Of a DNA stretch of 64,000 nt, positions 34,624 to 43,150 are shown in pieces (within the stretch, counting starts at the first letter, position 1; each line of letters starts with the position of its first letter). The position numbers and the translations under genes are program-made. The notes under the pieces were generated by a model that ran no database searches, was not told the DNA's origin, and saw nothing but the letters and a program-made list of their open reading frames with translations. The stretch is from Cellulosimicrobium arenosum. Lineage in GTDB: Bacteria; Actinomycetota; Actinomycetes; Actinomycetales; Cellulomonadaceae. Where the stretch lies: positions 372,001-436,000 of the forward strand of contig NZ_JACYHB010000001.1 in assembly GCF_014837295.1 (NCBI RefSeq), read 5' to 3'.

Positions 34624-35993
34624 CGCGCACCCTCGCGCGGTGCGGCCCCGCCGCGACCTGCCCGACGCTCGTGGCGCGCCGCGGCGACCTCGAACGCGCC
34701 GCGCGCAGCGGTACCGCCCCCGCCGGTGGTGCCGGCATCTGCCGGGGTGTACCAGCGCACGACCTCGATCCCCTCGGCGCGCAACGTGTCGACCCGGTCC
34801 TCCCGTTCCAGCCGAGTGATGCGCCAGGCGAGCACGACGCGGTCGTACGCCGCGGCGACCGTCACGGGCGGCAGGGTGTCCACGACCACGACGACGTACC
34901 CGGCCCGATGCCACTCCCGCGCGAGGCGGGGCGCCTCGTCGTCGAGGAGCGTCGAGAAGAGGTAGACCGCCGCCCCGGCGGGAACCTGCGGGGGGCGGTG
35001 GCGTGCCGTCGGGTCGCCCGCCGGCCGGGCGAGCGCGAGCGCGTGCAGGACACGGCGCAGGTGCCGGCGCCCCGCGCCGGGGCGCACGGGGCGTCGCACC
35101 CGCCCGAGGTCGTCGAGCGCGACGCGGTCGCCGCCGTCGAGCACCGCCTGCGCGACCGACGCCGCGGCGTGGCGCGCGAGGTCCAGGGACGTGGGCTCGT
35201 CCGGGCGCTGGGATCCGACGCCGCCCCACGTGGCGAGGTCCGGACCGACCTCGTCCCGCGAGTCGACGACCAGCACTACCGTCGCCTCGGCAGTGGCGAA
35301 CGTTCGGCGCACGGACAGGGCGTCCAGACCGGGGGAGCGCCGTGCCGTGGTGCGCCAGTCGATGCGGCGCGTGCTGTCACCGGGCCGGTAGGTGTCGACG
35401 TCACGCAGCTCGGTCCCGTCGCCGGGACGACGGGACGTGTGGGGGCCGGACAGGCCCCGGAGCCGGGACGCGAGCGGGACACGGCGCAGGGGGACGGGTT
35501 GCGGCAGGACGAGGCGTCGGGGACCTGTCGTCACGACGGGACCCTGTTCCTCGACCCCTTCCGGACCGTACGCGACGTGGTCGACGCGGAAGGTGTCCTC
35601 GACACCCGTCCGAGCGGACGGCATGCGGAGCGCGAGCTCGCGCTCACCGGACGTGGTCGCCACGACGCGTTCGGTCTCCAGGCGCGAGGGCCCGAGCACG
35701 CGGAAGCGCACGATCTCCGCACCGGGCGGGGCGTCCAGCCGGAGCGTCGCGCCGAGCACGCCGAGCGGCGCGTCGGGGTCAAGGCGTATCCCCGCGGTCA
35801 CGGTGCCGACGGGCCGGTGCGCCCACCCCCAGGCCGCGCTCAGGATCGCCGGGACCCCGAGGAGCGCGACGTCGGCCCGACCCGCGACCAGGCCCGTCCC
35901 GAGCAGGAGGACACCGAGCACGACCCCGGACGCGAACGTCGTCGTCGTGCGCCACACCGGCGCCTGGGTGCCCGCGGTGCCGAGCGACGTCAT
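34620..35993 (-). CDS. DUF58 domain protein, partner of MoxR
   Basis: 457 aa. One N-terminal hydrophobic region (VVLGVLLLGTGLVAG and VALLGVPAILSAAW), then a beta-rich part, then the DUF58 signature ELRDVDTYRPGDSTRRIDWR with TTARRSPGLDALSVRR. VVLVVDSRDEVG is a von Willebrand A-like MIDAS start. MoxR ATPases and DUF58/VWA proteins usually act together as chaperones for assembling membrane or secreted complexes; the client is unknown. Both ends overlap neighbours by ATGA. Confidence 0.88.
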   Translation of the reverse strand: MTSLGTAGTQAPVWRTTTTFASGVVLGVLLLGTGLVAGRADVALLGVPAILSAAWGWAHRPVGTVTAGIRLDPDAPLGVLGATLRLDAPPGAEIVRFRVLGPSRLETERVVATTSGERELALRMPSARTGVEDTFRVDHVAYGPEGVEEQGPVVTTGPRRLVLPQPVPLRRVPLASRLRGLSGPHTSRRPGDGTELRDVDTYRPGDSTRRIDWRTTARRSPGLDALSVRRTFATAEATVVLVVDSRDEVGPDLATWGGVGSQRPDEPTSLDLARHAAASVAQAVLDGGDRVALDDLGRVRRPVRPGAGRRHLRRVLHALALARPAGDPTARHRPPQVPAGAAVYLFSTLLDDEAPRLAREWHRAGYVVVVVDTLPPVTVAAAYDRVVLAWRITRLEREDRVDTLRAEGIEVVRWYTPADAGTTGGGGTAARGAFEVAAARHERRAGRGGAAPREGAR

Positions 35994-37018
35994 CCCTGGC
36001 CGCCGACTGCCGCCGGTCCGCCGACGGTGGCCGGACCGGCGACGCTCTCGAGGAGCGACCGCACGATCGACTCGGGTCGCGTCTCACCCGCCCAGGCGGA
36101 GGGCGTGAGCGTGAGGCGGTGGGCGAGGACCGGGACGGCGACGCGCTTGACGTCCTCGGGCAGCACGTAGTCGCGGCCCTCGAGGACGGCGACGGCGCGC
36201 GCGAGCAGGGCGAGGTTCTGGGAGCCGCGGGGTGAGGCCCCGACCTCGAGCGCCGAGCTCTCGCGGGTCGCGGCGGCGAGGTCGACGCAGTACCCGAGCA
36301 CGTCCCCGTCGATGTCGACGGCCTCGACTCCGGCCTGCATCGCCAGCACCGTGCGTGGCTCGACGACCCGGGCGACGGTCGGCTCGTCGTGACGGCGCGC
36401 GACGCGGCGGTGCAGGACCTCACGCTCGTCGTCGCGCCCGGGGTAGCCGAACGCGAGCCGGACCATGAACCGGTCGAGCTGCGCCTCGGGCAGCGGGTAG
36501 GTGCCCTCGTACTCGACGGGGTTCGACGTCGCGATGACGTGGAACGGTCGTGGCAGCGGGCGGGTGGTGCCCTCGACGGTGACCTGCCGCTCCGCCATCG
36601 ACTCGAGCAGCGCCGACTGGGTCTTGGGCGCGGTGCGGTTGATCTCGTCGGCGAGGAAGATGCCGGTGAAGACCGGGCCGGGCCGGAACTCGAAGGTCCT
36701 GGTCGCGGGGTCGAACACGGACGAGCCGGTGATGTCCGAGGGCAGGAGGTCGGGCGTGCACTGCAGGCGGGCGAACTCGAGCCCGAGAGTGCGGGCGAGG
36801 CTGCGCGCCGCGAGCGTCTTGCCGAGTCCGGGGACGTCCTCGAACAGCACGTGCCCGCCGGCGAGGACGGCCGCGAGCGCGAGGGTGAGCGTGCCGCGCA
36901 CGCCGACGACGACGGTCGCCACCTCGTCGAGGATCCGCCGCCCGCGGGCTGCGATCTCGGTCACGGGGAGTGCCTCGGCCGCGCTCGGGGCGGCTTCGGG
37001 TGTCAGGGCGTCGCTCAA
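35990..37018 (-). CDS. MoxR family AAA+ ATPase
   Basis: 342 aa from a TTG at 37016-37018, chosen because TTGA overlaps the upstream stop exactly as at the other junctions of this operon. Walker A is LFEDVPGLGKTLAA, Walker B GIFLADEINRTAPKTQSAL, sensor 1 ATSNPVEYEGTYPLPEAQLD and sensor 2 EVGASPRGSQNLALLARA. A typical length for MoxR. It likely remodels a VWA/DUF58 partner complex with the adjacent genes. Confidence 0.9.
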   Translation of the reverse strand: MSDALTPEAAPSAAEALPVTEIAARGRRILDEVATVVVGVRGTLTLALAAVLAGGHVLFEDVPGLGKTLAARSLARTLGLEFARLQCTPDLLPSDITGSSVFDPATRTFEFRPGPVFTGIFLADEINRTAPKTQSALLESMAERQVTVEGTTRPLPRPFHVIATSNPVEYEGTYPLPEAQLDRFMVRLAFGYPGRDDEREVLHRRVARRHDEPTVARVVEPRTVLAMQAGVEAVDIDGDVLGYCVDLAAATRESSALEVGASPRGSQNLALLARAVAVLEGRDYVLPEDVKRVAVPVLAHRLTLTPSAWAGETRPESIVRSLLESVAGPATVGGPAAVGGQG

Positions 37019-37560
37019 CGGGGTGTCCCTTCGTGGCGGGTGGTCCGGGGGGTGGGGGCGAGTCGTTCGATCGCGTCGAGCCAGCTCTGGAGCTCTCGCG
37101 GTGTGGGCGTCTGGCCGCCGGCGGCGACCCGCTGCAGCCCGGCGGACGTGCGTGCACCGAGGAGGCGGGCGGCGGCGTCCAGGGCCTCGGGGGTCTCGAG
37201 GCCGTCGACGACGCCGTGGCGCACGAGTTGGTGCTCGGCGAGGGCGAGGACGCGCCGTGCCGCGCGTTCGCGCACCCGTCCGTCCCGGCCGACGATCGCC
37301 CAGCCGAGCTCGGACACGTCCCGCCGTGCACCCTCGCGCGCGACGTCCGGGGGTCGTGACCACGTGGCGTCGCCGCCGTGGTCGACCCGGAACCACAGCA
37401 GCGCGACAGCGACCGCGACGGCGCAGAGCATCAGCACGTGCTCCCAGGAGGCGCCGATGATGACGGCCGCGGCACCGGCTGCCAGGACCACGAGCGTCGG
37501 CGCGGCGGCGCGGCGTGTCCGCGCGTCCAGCGTGCTCCACCGCGTGCGCGGTGACGTCAT
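37015..37560 (-). CDS. Membrane protein of unknown function in the MoxR operon
   Basis: 181 aa. Two adjacent hydrophobic segments near the N-terminus (PTLVVLAAGAAAVIIGASW and VLMLCAVAVAVALLWF) are followed by a soluble, helix-rich domain (ARRVLALAEHQLVRHGVV, LDAAARLLG, LQSWLDAIERLAP). It overlaps DUF4129 upstream and MoxR downstream by 4 nt. I do not recognise the domain; its conserved position suggests a structural part of the MoxR system. Confidence 0.75.
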   Translation of the reverse strand: MTSPRTRWSTLDARTRRAAAPTLVVLAAGAAAVIIGASWEHVLMLCAVAVAVALLWFRVDHGGDATWSRPPDVAREGARRDVSELGWAIVGRDGRVRERAARRVLALAEHQLVRHGVVDGLETPEALDAAARLLGARTSAGLQRVAAGGQTPTPRELQSWLDAIERLAPTPRTTRHEGTPR

Positions 37561-38369
37561 GGTCGCTCGTCGTGCGCGGACGACGGGCCGGCGGCGGCGA
37601 GGCCGTCAGAGCTGGCGATGTCGGCGGTCCCGACGGTTTCGAGGCTGAGGTCCGTGGCGATCCGCGCGAGCGCAGCACGCGCCGTGTCGACGTCGTGCGC
37701 GTCGACGCCGCCGTCGCGGAACCGGGCCCGGTGGTAGAGGCCGCGCAGCCGCGTGACGGCGGCGGGGTCGGCGGGCGTGCGCTCGAGCACGCGCGTGGCG
37801 AACTCGGTGGGTGTCTGCGCGGGGTCGCGCTCCGCGCCCGCGAGCGCCGCAGCGTTCTCGAGGGTGACCCAGGCGGCGACGATGGCGTCGTGCGGGGGCA
37901 CGTCGGGGTCGAGCTCGTCGTGTGCGGTGCGGACGGCGTCGCGCAGGTGGGGCAGGACCGCGTCGGCGTCGGTGTGGGTGCTGGTCGCGCCCGGGGTGGC
38001 GGTGACGGGGGCGCGACGGGGGGCTGCGGTCCGGTTGCGGGCGAGGATGCGCAACAGTGCGAGCAGGGCGACGAGTGCGACGAGGGCGCTGATCGCGAGG
38101 AGGTAGTCGCCGAGGGAGAGCCCGCCGGGTTCGGGAGGGGGTGCGGGAGGCTCGGGGGTGGGTGCGGGGGTCGGGGGAGCGGTGGCTACGTCGGAGCCGG
38201 GTGGGGCGACGGGGGCGCCGCGGAGCCAGTCGGGGGGTGTCCAGCGCCAGGGGGTCGAGGCGGCGGCGGCGAGGAGCGCGGCGAGCGTGAGGGCGGCGAC
38301 GAGGACGAGCCGGCGCGGACCCGGGCGCCGGTCCCGGAGGGGCTGGTGCCGTGGGGGTGGCTCGGTCAC
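37557..38369 (-). CDS. DUF4129 domain membrane protein
   Basis: 270 aa from a GTG overlapping the DUF3866 stop (GTGA). Two membrane segments (LVLVAALTLAALLAAAAS; DYLLAISALVALVALLALL) flank a Pro/Ala-rich extracytoplasmic loop. The cytoplasmic C-terminus has PPHDAIVAAWVTLENAAALAG and PTEFATRVLERT followed by LRGLYHRARFRDGG, the pattern of DUF4129, often found at the C-terminus of transglutaminase-like proteins in MoxR operons. Here it is separate from any transglutaminase. Confidence 0.8.
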   Translation of the reverse strand: MTEPPPRHQPLRDRRPGPRRLVLVAALTLAALLAAAASTPWRWTPPDWLRGAPVAPPGSDVATAPPTPAPTPEPPAPPPEPGGLSLGDYLLAISALVALVALLALLRILARNRTAAPRRAPVTATPGATSTHTDADAVLPHLRDAVRTAHDELDPDVPPHDAIVAAWVTLENAAALAGAERDPAQTPTEFATRVLERTPADPAAVTRLRGLYHRARFRDGGVDAHDVDTARAALARIATDLSLETVGTADIASSDGLAAAGPSSAHDERP

Positions 38370-39559
38370 GGGAGCAGCCGGTGGGCGTGGATGCCGGCGA
38401 CGGCGGCGGTGAGGAAGGCGGCGGGGTCGGCGTCGAGGTCGCGGCCCATGGTGGACAGGCGCACGGGGGTGGTGCGCAGCGCGGCGAGCAGAGCGGCGTC
38501 GGCGGTGACGTCGACGCGGTGGTGGCGGCCGGTGGGGGCGCACAGGGTGTCGGCCTGCTCGGTGATGCGCCGGGTGAGGTCGGCGCCCCACGTGCCGAGG
38601 CGTCCGAGGTCGGGGGTGGGTGCGGGCACGACGACGTCGGCCGGCGCGAGGGCGACACGCCCGTACGCGGTGAGGGAGTGGTGCGAGACGCCGCGGTGAC
38701 GGTCGCGCGGGTCGGCGCCGGACACCCGCAGGGACGCGACCGGGTGGCCGCCGAGCGTGGCGGCGGCGTTGACCGCTTCCCCGGCGGCGACGCCGGAGAA
38801 GCCCCACCGGGTACCGGTGCCGAGGTTGCCGGGGCCCTGGGCGACGACGACGAGGTCGGCGTGGGTGACGTGACGGGCGGCGAGGAGCCCGGTGTGCACG
38901 GTGACGGCCTCGAGGTCCCCGCCGAACGCCTGCCCGACGGTGATGGTGGTGTCGATCCACCCGGACTCGCGCAGGGTGGCGACGGTGCGGGAGAACGCGG
39001 CGGGCAGGGCGCCGCCGTCGGTCATGACGTACGCGATGCGGGGTGCGGGCCTGCCGGCGAGCGTCGCGGCGTGGCGGGCGCCGGCGACGACGGCCGGCAG
39101 GGCGGAGTGGAGGTCGGCGACGACGACGGGCAGGTGGTCGAGGTCGTCGGCGCCGCGCAGGGTGTCGTGGTGGGGCGACTCCTGCTCGTCGACGCCGAGG
39201 ACGAGGGCCTGCAGGGGGGTGTACCGGGCCTTGACGAGGTGGCCGGGCCCGGGCGCGGGGTCGGGCGGCAGGGGCGTCCCGGGTGCGGCGGGGCCGACGA
39301 CGAGGGCGTAGCCTCCGGTGCCGAGGCCGCGGGCGAGGGCCGAGACGTTGAGGAGCACGGTGGCGTCGACGTCGGGCGTGGCGACGAGGTCGGTGTAGGC
39401 GAGGGCGCGCACGGTGACCCCGGGGGCGACGGCGCGTGCGTCCGGGCTGCTGGGGTCGTTCGTCCCGGGCAGCGGGTCATCGAGCTCGACGGTGAGTTCT
39501 TGCGCGCCGGTCCAGGCGCGTCCGTGCGACACCACCCGTGCTGTTCGCCACGTGATCAC
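38366..39559 (-). CDS. DUF3866 family protein
   Basis: 397 aa. The GTG at 39557-39559 is chosen because TAGGGT lies 7 nt upstream and the protein then begins VITWRTARVVSHGRAWTG, as family members do. TPLQALVLGVDEQESPHH, RIAYVMTDGGALPAAFSRTV and VVVAQGPGNLGTGTRWGFSG are strongly conserved-looking blocks. No membrane segment. The function is unknown. It heads the six-gene MoxR operon, divergent from pafB. Confidence 0.85.
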   Translation of the reverse strand: MITWRTARVVSHGRAWTGAQELTVELDDPLPGTNDPSSPDARAVAPGVTVRALAYTDLVATPDVDATVLLNVSALARGLGTGGYALVVGPAAPGTPLPPDPAPGPGHLVKARYTPLQALVLGVDEQESPHHDTLRGADDLDHLPVVVADLHSALPAVVAGARHAATLAGRPAPRIAYVMTDGGALPAAFSRTVATLRESGWIDTTITVGQAFGGDLEAVTVHTGLLAARHVTHADLVVVAQGPGNLGTGTRWGFSGVAAGEAVNAAATLGGHPVASLRVSGADPRDRHRGVSHHSLTAYGRVALAPADVVVPAPTPDLGRLGTWGADLTRRITEQADTLCAPTGRHHRVDVTADAALLAALRTTPVRLSTMGRDLDADPAAFLTAAVAGIHAHRLLP

Positions 39560-39566
39560 GCCGCAC

Positions 39567-39572
39567 ACCCTA
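39567..39572 (-). promoter_or_regulatory. -10 hexamer TAGGGT for the DUF3866-MoxR operon
   Basis: On the minus strand TAGGGT is followed by 7 nt and the GTG at 39559 (leaderless). Confidence 0.55.
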
Positions 39573-39580
39573 TCGAGCGC

Positions 39581-39586
39581 TAGCGT
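39581..39586 (+). promoter_or_regulatory. -10 hexamer TAGCGT for pafB
   Basis: TAGCGT is followed by 8 nt and the ATG at 39595. It is 8 bp from the divergent DUF3866 hexamer, so the two promoters share a very small region. Confidence 0.45.
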
Positions 39587-39594
39587 TGGGCCCA

Positions 39595-40680
39595 ATGTCC
39601 ACCGCTGCTGCTCCCGCCCCCGCGCCGGTCCCGGCCCCGTCCGCCTCGTCGGCGTCGTCGGCGAACCCGGCTGCGCGGCTGCTCAACCTCGTGATCGCCC
39701 TGGTGAACACGAACGCGTCGATGACGAAGCAGCAGATCCGCACCGGTGTCGCAGGGTATGGCGACGCGCCGTCGCCGGACGCGTTCGAGCGGATGTTCGA
39801 GCGGGACAAGGACACGTTGCGCGAGCTGGGCATCCCCATCGTGACGGTCGACGCGGGTGGGCACGCGGACGAGGTGGGCTACCGGATCGACCAGGACGCG
39901 TACGCGTTGCCCCCGGTGGACCTCACGCCCGCGGAGCTGGGCGTGCTGGCGCTGGCGGCACAGTTCTGGCAGGACAAGACCCTGCGCACCGACATCTCGC
40001 GCGCGCTGACGAAGCTGCGCGCGGCGGGCGCGGGGGAGACCGCGATGGACGCGGTCTCGGGACTGGTCCCGCGGGTGCGAGCGGTCGGGGAGGCGTACTC
40101 GACGCTGCTGGAGGCGATCTCCGCGCGGCGGGCCGTGTCGTTCACGTACCGGGCCGCGAGCACGGGCGAGGTACGGGTGCGCCGCGTGCAGCCGTGGCGG
40201 ATCGCGGCGCGGCGCGGCGGGTGGTACGTCGTCGGGTTCGACGAGGACCGTCGGGCACCGCGCTCCTACCGGCTGAGCCGGGTCGAGGGGCGCGTGCGGG
40301 CGACGGGCCCGCGCGAGGCGTTCGAGGTACCCGCGGAGGTCGACGTCGACGCGCTGCTGGGTGCTGGGCGGTCCGGCGGCGTGGCCTGGCTCGCGGTCGT
40401 GCCGGAGCGGGCCGCGGCGCTGCGGGTGCGGGGCACGCTCGTGGGGCCGATGGCGGCGTCGGAACCGGGCGAACGTGGACGTACCCCGGGCCGCGACGTG
40501 CTCGAGGTGCCGTACTCGGTGCGCGCGGCGCTGGCGGACGAGGTCGTGGCCTACGGCGACGCGGTGCTCGTGCTGGGTCCGCCCGAGCTGCGGGACGTCG
40601 TCGTGCGTCGGCTGCGCGAGGCGTCGACGCTCGGCGCGCAGGTCGCGGCCGACGGGTCCGGGGAGGCGACCGGTGGCTGA
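39595..40680 (+). CDS. pafB: PafB, WYL-domain transcriptional regulator
   Basis: 361 aa from the ATG at 39595 (a TTG at 39586 is possible). A Pro/Ala-rich start precedes the HTH (LLNLVIALVNTNASMTKQQI, FERMFERDKDTLRELGIPI). The WYL region holds AVSFTYRAAS and GGWYVVGFDEDRRAPRSYRL. With PafC it forms the activator of the RecA-independent DNA-damage response in mycobacteria. No pafA or pup gene lies directly upstream here. It overlaps pafC by 8 nt. Confidence 0.9.
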   Translation: MSTAAAPAPAPVPAPSASSASSANPAARLLNLVIALVNTNASMTKQQIRTGVAGYGDAPSPDAFERMFERDKDTLRELGIPIVTVDAGGHADEVGYRIDQDAYALPPVDLTPAELGVLALAAQFWQDKTLRTDISRALTKLRAAGAGETAMDAVSGLVPRVRAVGEAYSTLLEAISARRAVSFTYRAASTGEVRVRRVQPWRIAARRGGWYVVGFDEDRRAPRSYRLSRVEGRVRATGPREAFEVPAEVDVDALLGAGRSGGVAWLAVVPERAAALRVRGTLVGPMAASEPGERGRTPGRDVLEVPYSVRAALADEVVAYGDAVLVLGPPELRDVVVRRLREASTLGAQVAADGSGEATGG

Positions 40681-41647
40681 GCGCGCGGACGACCGGCTCG
40701 TACGGCTCCTGGGCATCGTCGCGTTCCTGGACGGTGCCGGGCCGGTGCCCGTGGGCGATCTCGCGCACCGGTTCGGGGTCAGCGAGCGCCAGGTCCTCGA
40801 CGACGTCGACGCCCTGTGGGTCTCCGGTACGCCCGGGTACTGGCCGGACGACCTCATCGACTTCGACGCCGACTCGATCGAGCGCGGCGTGGTGCGCCTC
40901 ACCGAGGCCCGGGGCATGACCAGGCCGTTGCGCCTGGGCACCCGCGAGGCGGTGGCGCTGGTCGCCGCGCTGCGTGCCATGCGCGAGACCGGCGCCGTCC
41001 AGGCGGACCCGCAGCGTGCGGGCGTCGTCGAGTCCGTCCTGGCCAAGCTCACGGGTGCGACCGGGGAGGCCGCGGCGGCTCTGGACGTGCGGCTCGCGCC
41101 CGAGGGCGAGCCCCGCGTCGTCGCCGTGGTCTCGTCCGCGCTGGCCGCCGGGCACCGGCTGCGCATCCGGTACGTCACCGCGTCCGACGAGGAGTCCGAG
41201 CGCGAGATCGACCCGGTGAGCCTGCACACCCAGGACGAGCACGCCTACCTGCTCGCGTGGTGCCACCGTGCGCAGGGGCGGCGCACGTTCCGGGTCGACA
41301 GGATCCTCGACGCCGTCGAGCTGGACACGCCCGTCGAGGGGCACGACGTCGACCCCGACGTGGACTTCACCCCGACCGGCGACGCACCGCTGGCGACGAT
41401 CACGTTCGCGAGCCCGGCCCGCGCCGTGGCCGAGCAGGTGCCGGTCGAGTCGGTGCGGGACCTGCCGGGCGGGGCGTTCGAGGTGCGCCTGCGGGTGACG
41501 AACCCGGTGTGGCTGCGCCAGCTCCTGCTCGCGCGTGCCCGGCACGTGCTGTCCGTCGAGCCCGCGTCCCTGGTCGACGACGTGCGCGACGCCGCGCGCT
41601 GCGCGCTGGCCGCGTACGCCGACCTGCCACCGGCCTCGGGTGGATAG
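40673..41647 (+). CDS. pafC: PafC, WYL-domain transcriptional regulator
   Basis: 324 aa from a GTG with GGGGAGG 6-7 nt upstream, inside the 3' end of pafB. An N-terminal winged helix (VPVGDLAHRFGVSERQVLDD VDALW in two parts) is followed by a WYL domain (HRLRIRYVTASDEESEREID, HAYLLAWCHRAQGRRTFRVD). The partner of PafB; in mycobacteria the heterodimer responds to single-stranded DNA. The gene order pafB-pafC-tatA-tatC-helY is conserved across actinobacteria. Confidence 0.92.
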   Translation: MAERADDRLVRLLGIVAFLDGAGPVPVGDLAHRFGVSERQVLDDVDALWVSGTPGYWPDDLIDFDADSIERGVVRLTEARGMTRPLRLGTREAVALVAALRAMRETGAVQADPQRAGVVESVLAKLTGATGEAAAALDVRLAPEGEPRVVAVVSSALAAGHRLRIRYVTASDEESEREIDPVSLHTQDEHAYLLAWCHRAQGRRTFRVDRILDAVELDTPVEGHDVDPDVDFTPTGDAPLATITFASPARAVAEQVPVESVRDLPGGAFEVRLRVTNPVWLRQLLLARARHVLSVEPASLVDDVRDAARCALAAYADLPPASGG

Positions 41648-41650
41648 GGT
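41645..41650 (+). promoter_or_regulatory. -10 hexamer TAGGGT overlapping the pafC stop codon
   Basis: TAGGGT (whose TAG is the pafC stop) is followed by 7 nt and the ATG at 41658, a leaderless internal promoter for the tat segment. Confidence 0.5.
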
Positions 41651-41657
41651 GGGCGGC

Positions 41658-41984
41658 ATGTGGTTCTGGGTGTGGACGCTGCTCGTCGTGGGCACGCTCG
41701 TGGGCGCGTTCTTCCTGGGCCGTCGGCTGTGGCGGTCCCTCAAGGCGCTGGGCCGTGAGCTGTCGCGCGCCTCGCAGGTCGCGTCCGAGCTCGGCGCACG
41801 GGTCGACGAGCTGTCCCGCCAGCAGGCCGAGTCGGCCCCGTCGACGGGGCCGACCCTGTTCGACGACCCGGAGGTGCTCCAGGCACGCGTCGCCGCGCTG
41901 CGTGGCGAACGGGCGGAGCGCCGGGTCGTGCGGCGCCGGCGCGACGAGAAGGTGTGGGCACGGTGGCGCGTGTTCAACGCGTAG
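41658..41984 (+). CDS. Small membrane-anchored protein between pafC and tatA
   Basis: 108 aa. One N-terminal transmembrane helix (WFWVWTLLVVGTLVGAFFLG) is followed by an amphipathic/coiled-coil-like stretch (LWRSLKALGRELSRASQVAS, LGARVDELSRQQ) and a basic tail (ERRVVRRRRDEKVWARWR). No known domain. The single helix plus amphipathic helix resembles TatA/TatB in outline and it precedes tatA, but the residues do not match TatB, so I leave it unnamed. Confidence 0.7.
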   Translation: MWFWVWTLLVVGTLVGAFFLGRRLWRSLKALGRELSRASQVASELGARVDELSRQQAESAPSTGPTLFDDPEVLQARVAALRGERAERRVVRRRRDEKVWARWRVFNA

Positions 41985-42027
41985 ACTCGGAGCACGTCGT
42001 ACCTCGGTCCTCAAGGAGGAGTAACCC

Positions 42028-42327
42028 ATGGGCATGCTGAAGCCCTGGCACATCATCGTGCTCGTCGTCGTGGTCCTGCTCCTCTTCGGCGCGCGCCGCC
42101 TCCCGGACCTGGCACGCAGCGTCGGGCAGTCGCTGAAGATCTTCAAGAGCGAGGTCAAGGACCTGCGCGACGACAAGGACGACGACGGGCACGCCGCGAA
42201 GGACGAGGCCGCGCCCTACGGCACCACCACCACCGCAGCACCCGGTACCCCGACGAACGGCACAGGGTCACCGACCGTGCCCGGAGGGTCGTCGACGTCG
42301 CCGTCGGACGACGCCCCGCAGAGGTGA
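42028..42327 (+). CDS. tatA: TatA, twin-arginine translocase pore subunit
   Basis: 99 aa. A short N-terminus, membrane helix WHIIVLVVVVLLLFGARRLPD, hinge LFGARRLPDLARSVGQSL and amphipathic helix (SLKIFKSEVKDLRDD), then a Thr/Pro/Ser-rich tail. AAGGAGGAG lies 6-7 nt upstream. It forms the size-variable pore for folded proteins with TatC encoded 3 bp downstream. No separate tatB is in this segment. Confidence 0.95.
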   Translation: MGMLKPWHIIVLVVVVLLLFGARRLPDLARSVGQSLKIFKSEVKDLRDDKDDDGHAAKDEAAPYGTTTTAAPGTPTNGTGSPTVPGGSSTSPSDDAPQR

Positions 42328-42330
42328 TCG

Positions 42331-43107
42331 GTGGCACGTCCACCCCGTGATCCCGAGGGGCGCATGCCCCTGCGCGAGCACCTGCTCGAGCTCCGCAAGC
42401 GACTCTTCCTCACCTCGATCGGTCTCGTGCTCGGCGCGCTCGTCGCGTGGTTCGTCTACCAGCCCATGCTGGCGGCGCTGCAGGCACCCCTCGAGGAGGC
42501 CGCGCGCGAGCAGGGGAAGCTGATCCGCCTCAACTTCTCCGGCCTGGCGTCCGCGCTGGACATGCAGATCAAGGTCTCCCTGTTCCTCGGCGTGTTCCTG
42601 TCCTGCCCGTGGTGGCTCTACCAGCTGTGGGCGTTCATCACGCCCGGCCTGACGTCGAAGGAGCGCCGCTACGCGTTCGGCTTCCTCGGCGCGTCGGTCC
42701 CGCTGTTCCTCGGCGGAGCCCTCCTCGCGTGGTGGGTCCTGCCCCACGCCGTGACGATCCTGGCCGGGTTCGTGCCCGACGGGGCGTCCAACCTCGCCGA
42801 CGCACAGGGCTACCTGAGCTTCGTCATGCGTCTCGTGCTCGCGTTCGGGATCGCGTTCGTCATGCCTGTGATCCTCGTCGTGCTCAACTTCGCCGGGCTG
42901 CTGCGAGCGGCCAGCATCGCGAAGGGATGGCGGTGGGCCGTGCTCATCGCGTTCGTGTTCGCCGCGGTCATGACTCCCACCCCCGACGCCCTGACGATGA
43001 TCTTCGTGGCCCTGCCCATCTGCGCCCTGTACTTCGGTGCGCTGGGGATCGCCTACCTGCACGACCGTCGCGCCGACAAGCGCGAGGCGGCACGGCTCGC
43101 CCTGTGA
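42331..43107 (+). CDS. tatC: TatC, twin-arginine translocase receptor subunit
   Basis: 258 aa from a GTG 3 bp after tatA. Six membrane helices. MPLREHLLELRKRL is the conserved N-terminal signal-recognition region, with the family Glu-His pair, followed by FLGVFLSCPWWLYQLWAFIT PGL and KERRYAF. FVFAAVMTPTPDALTMIFVA closes the protein. It recognises twin-arginine signal peptides and recruits TatA. Confidence 0.95.
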   Translation: MARPPRDPEGRMPLREHLLELRKRLFLTSIGLVLGALVAWFVYQPMLAALQAPLEEAAREQGKLIRLNFSGLASALDMQIKVSLFLGVFLSCPWWLYQLWAFITPGLTSKERRYAFGFLGASVPLFLGGALLAWWVLPHAVTILAGFVPDGASNLADAQGYLSFVMRLVLAFGIAFVMPVILVVLNFAGLLRAASIAKGWRWAVLIAFVFAAVMTPTPDALTMIFVALPICALYFGALGIAYLHDRRADKREAARLAL

Positions 43108-43150
43108 TCCCTGCGCTGACCGGGCGCCGTCCACGGCGCGGTGAACGGGC

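Noticed and set aside
41658-41984. Calling the gene between pafC and tatA tatB
   Set aside because: It has one helix plus an amphipathic region and sits beside tatA, but lacks the conserved TatB residues after the helix (FGPEKLP-like hinge), so the name is not supported.
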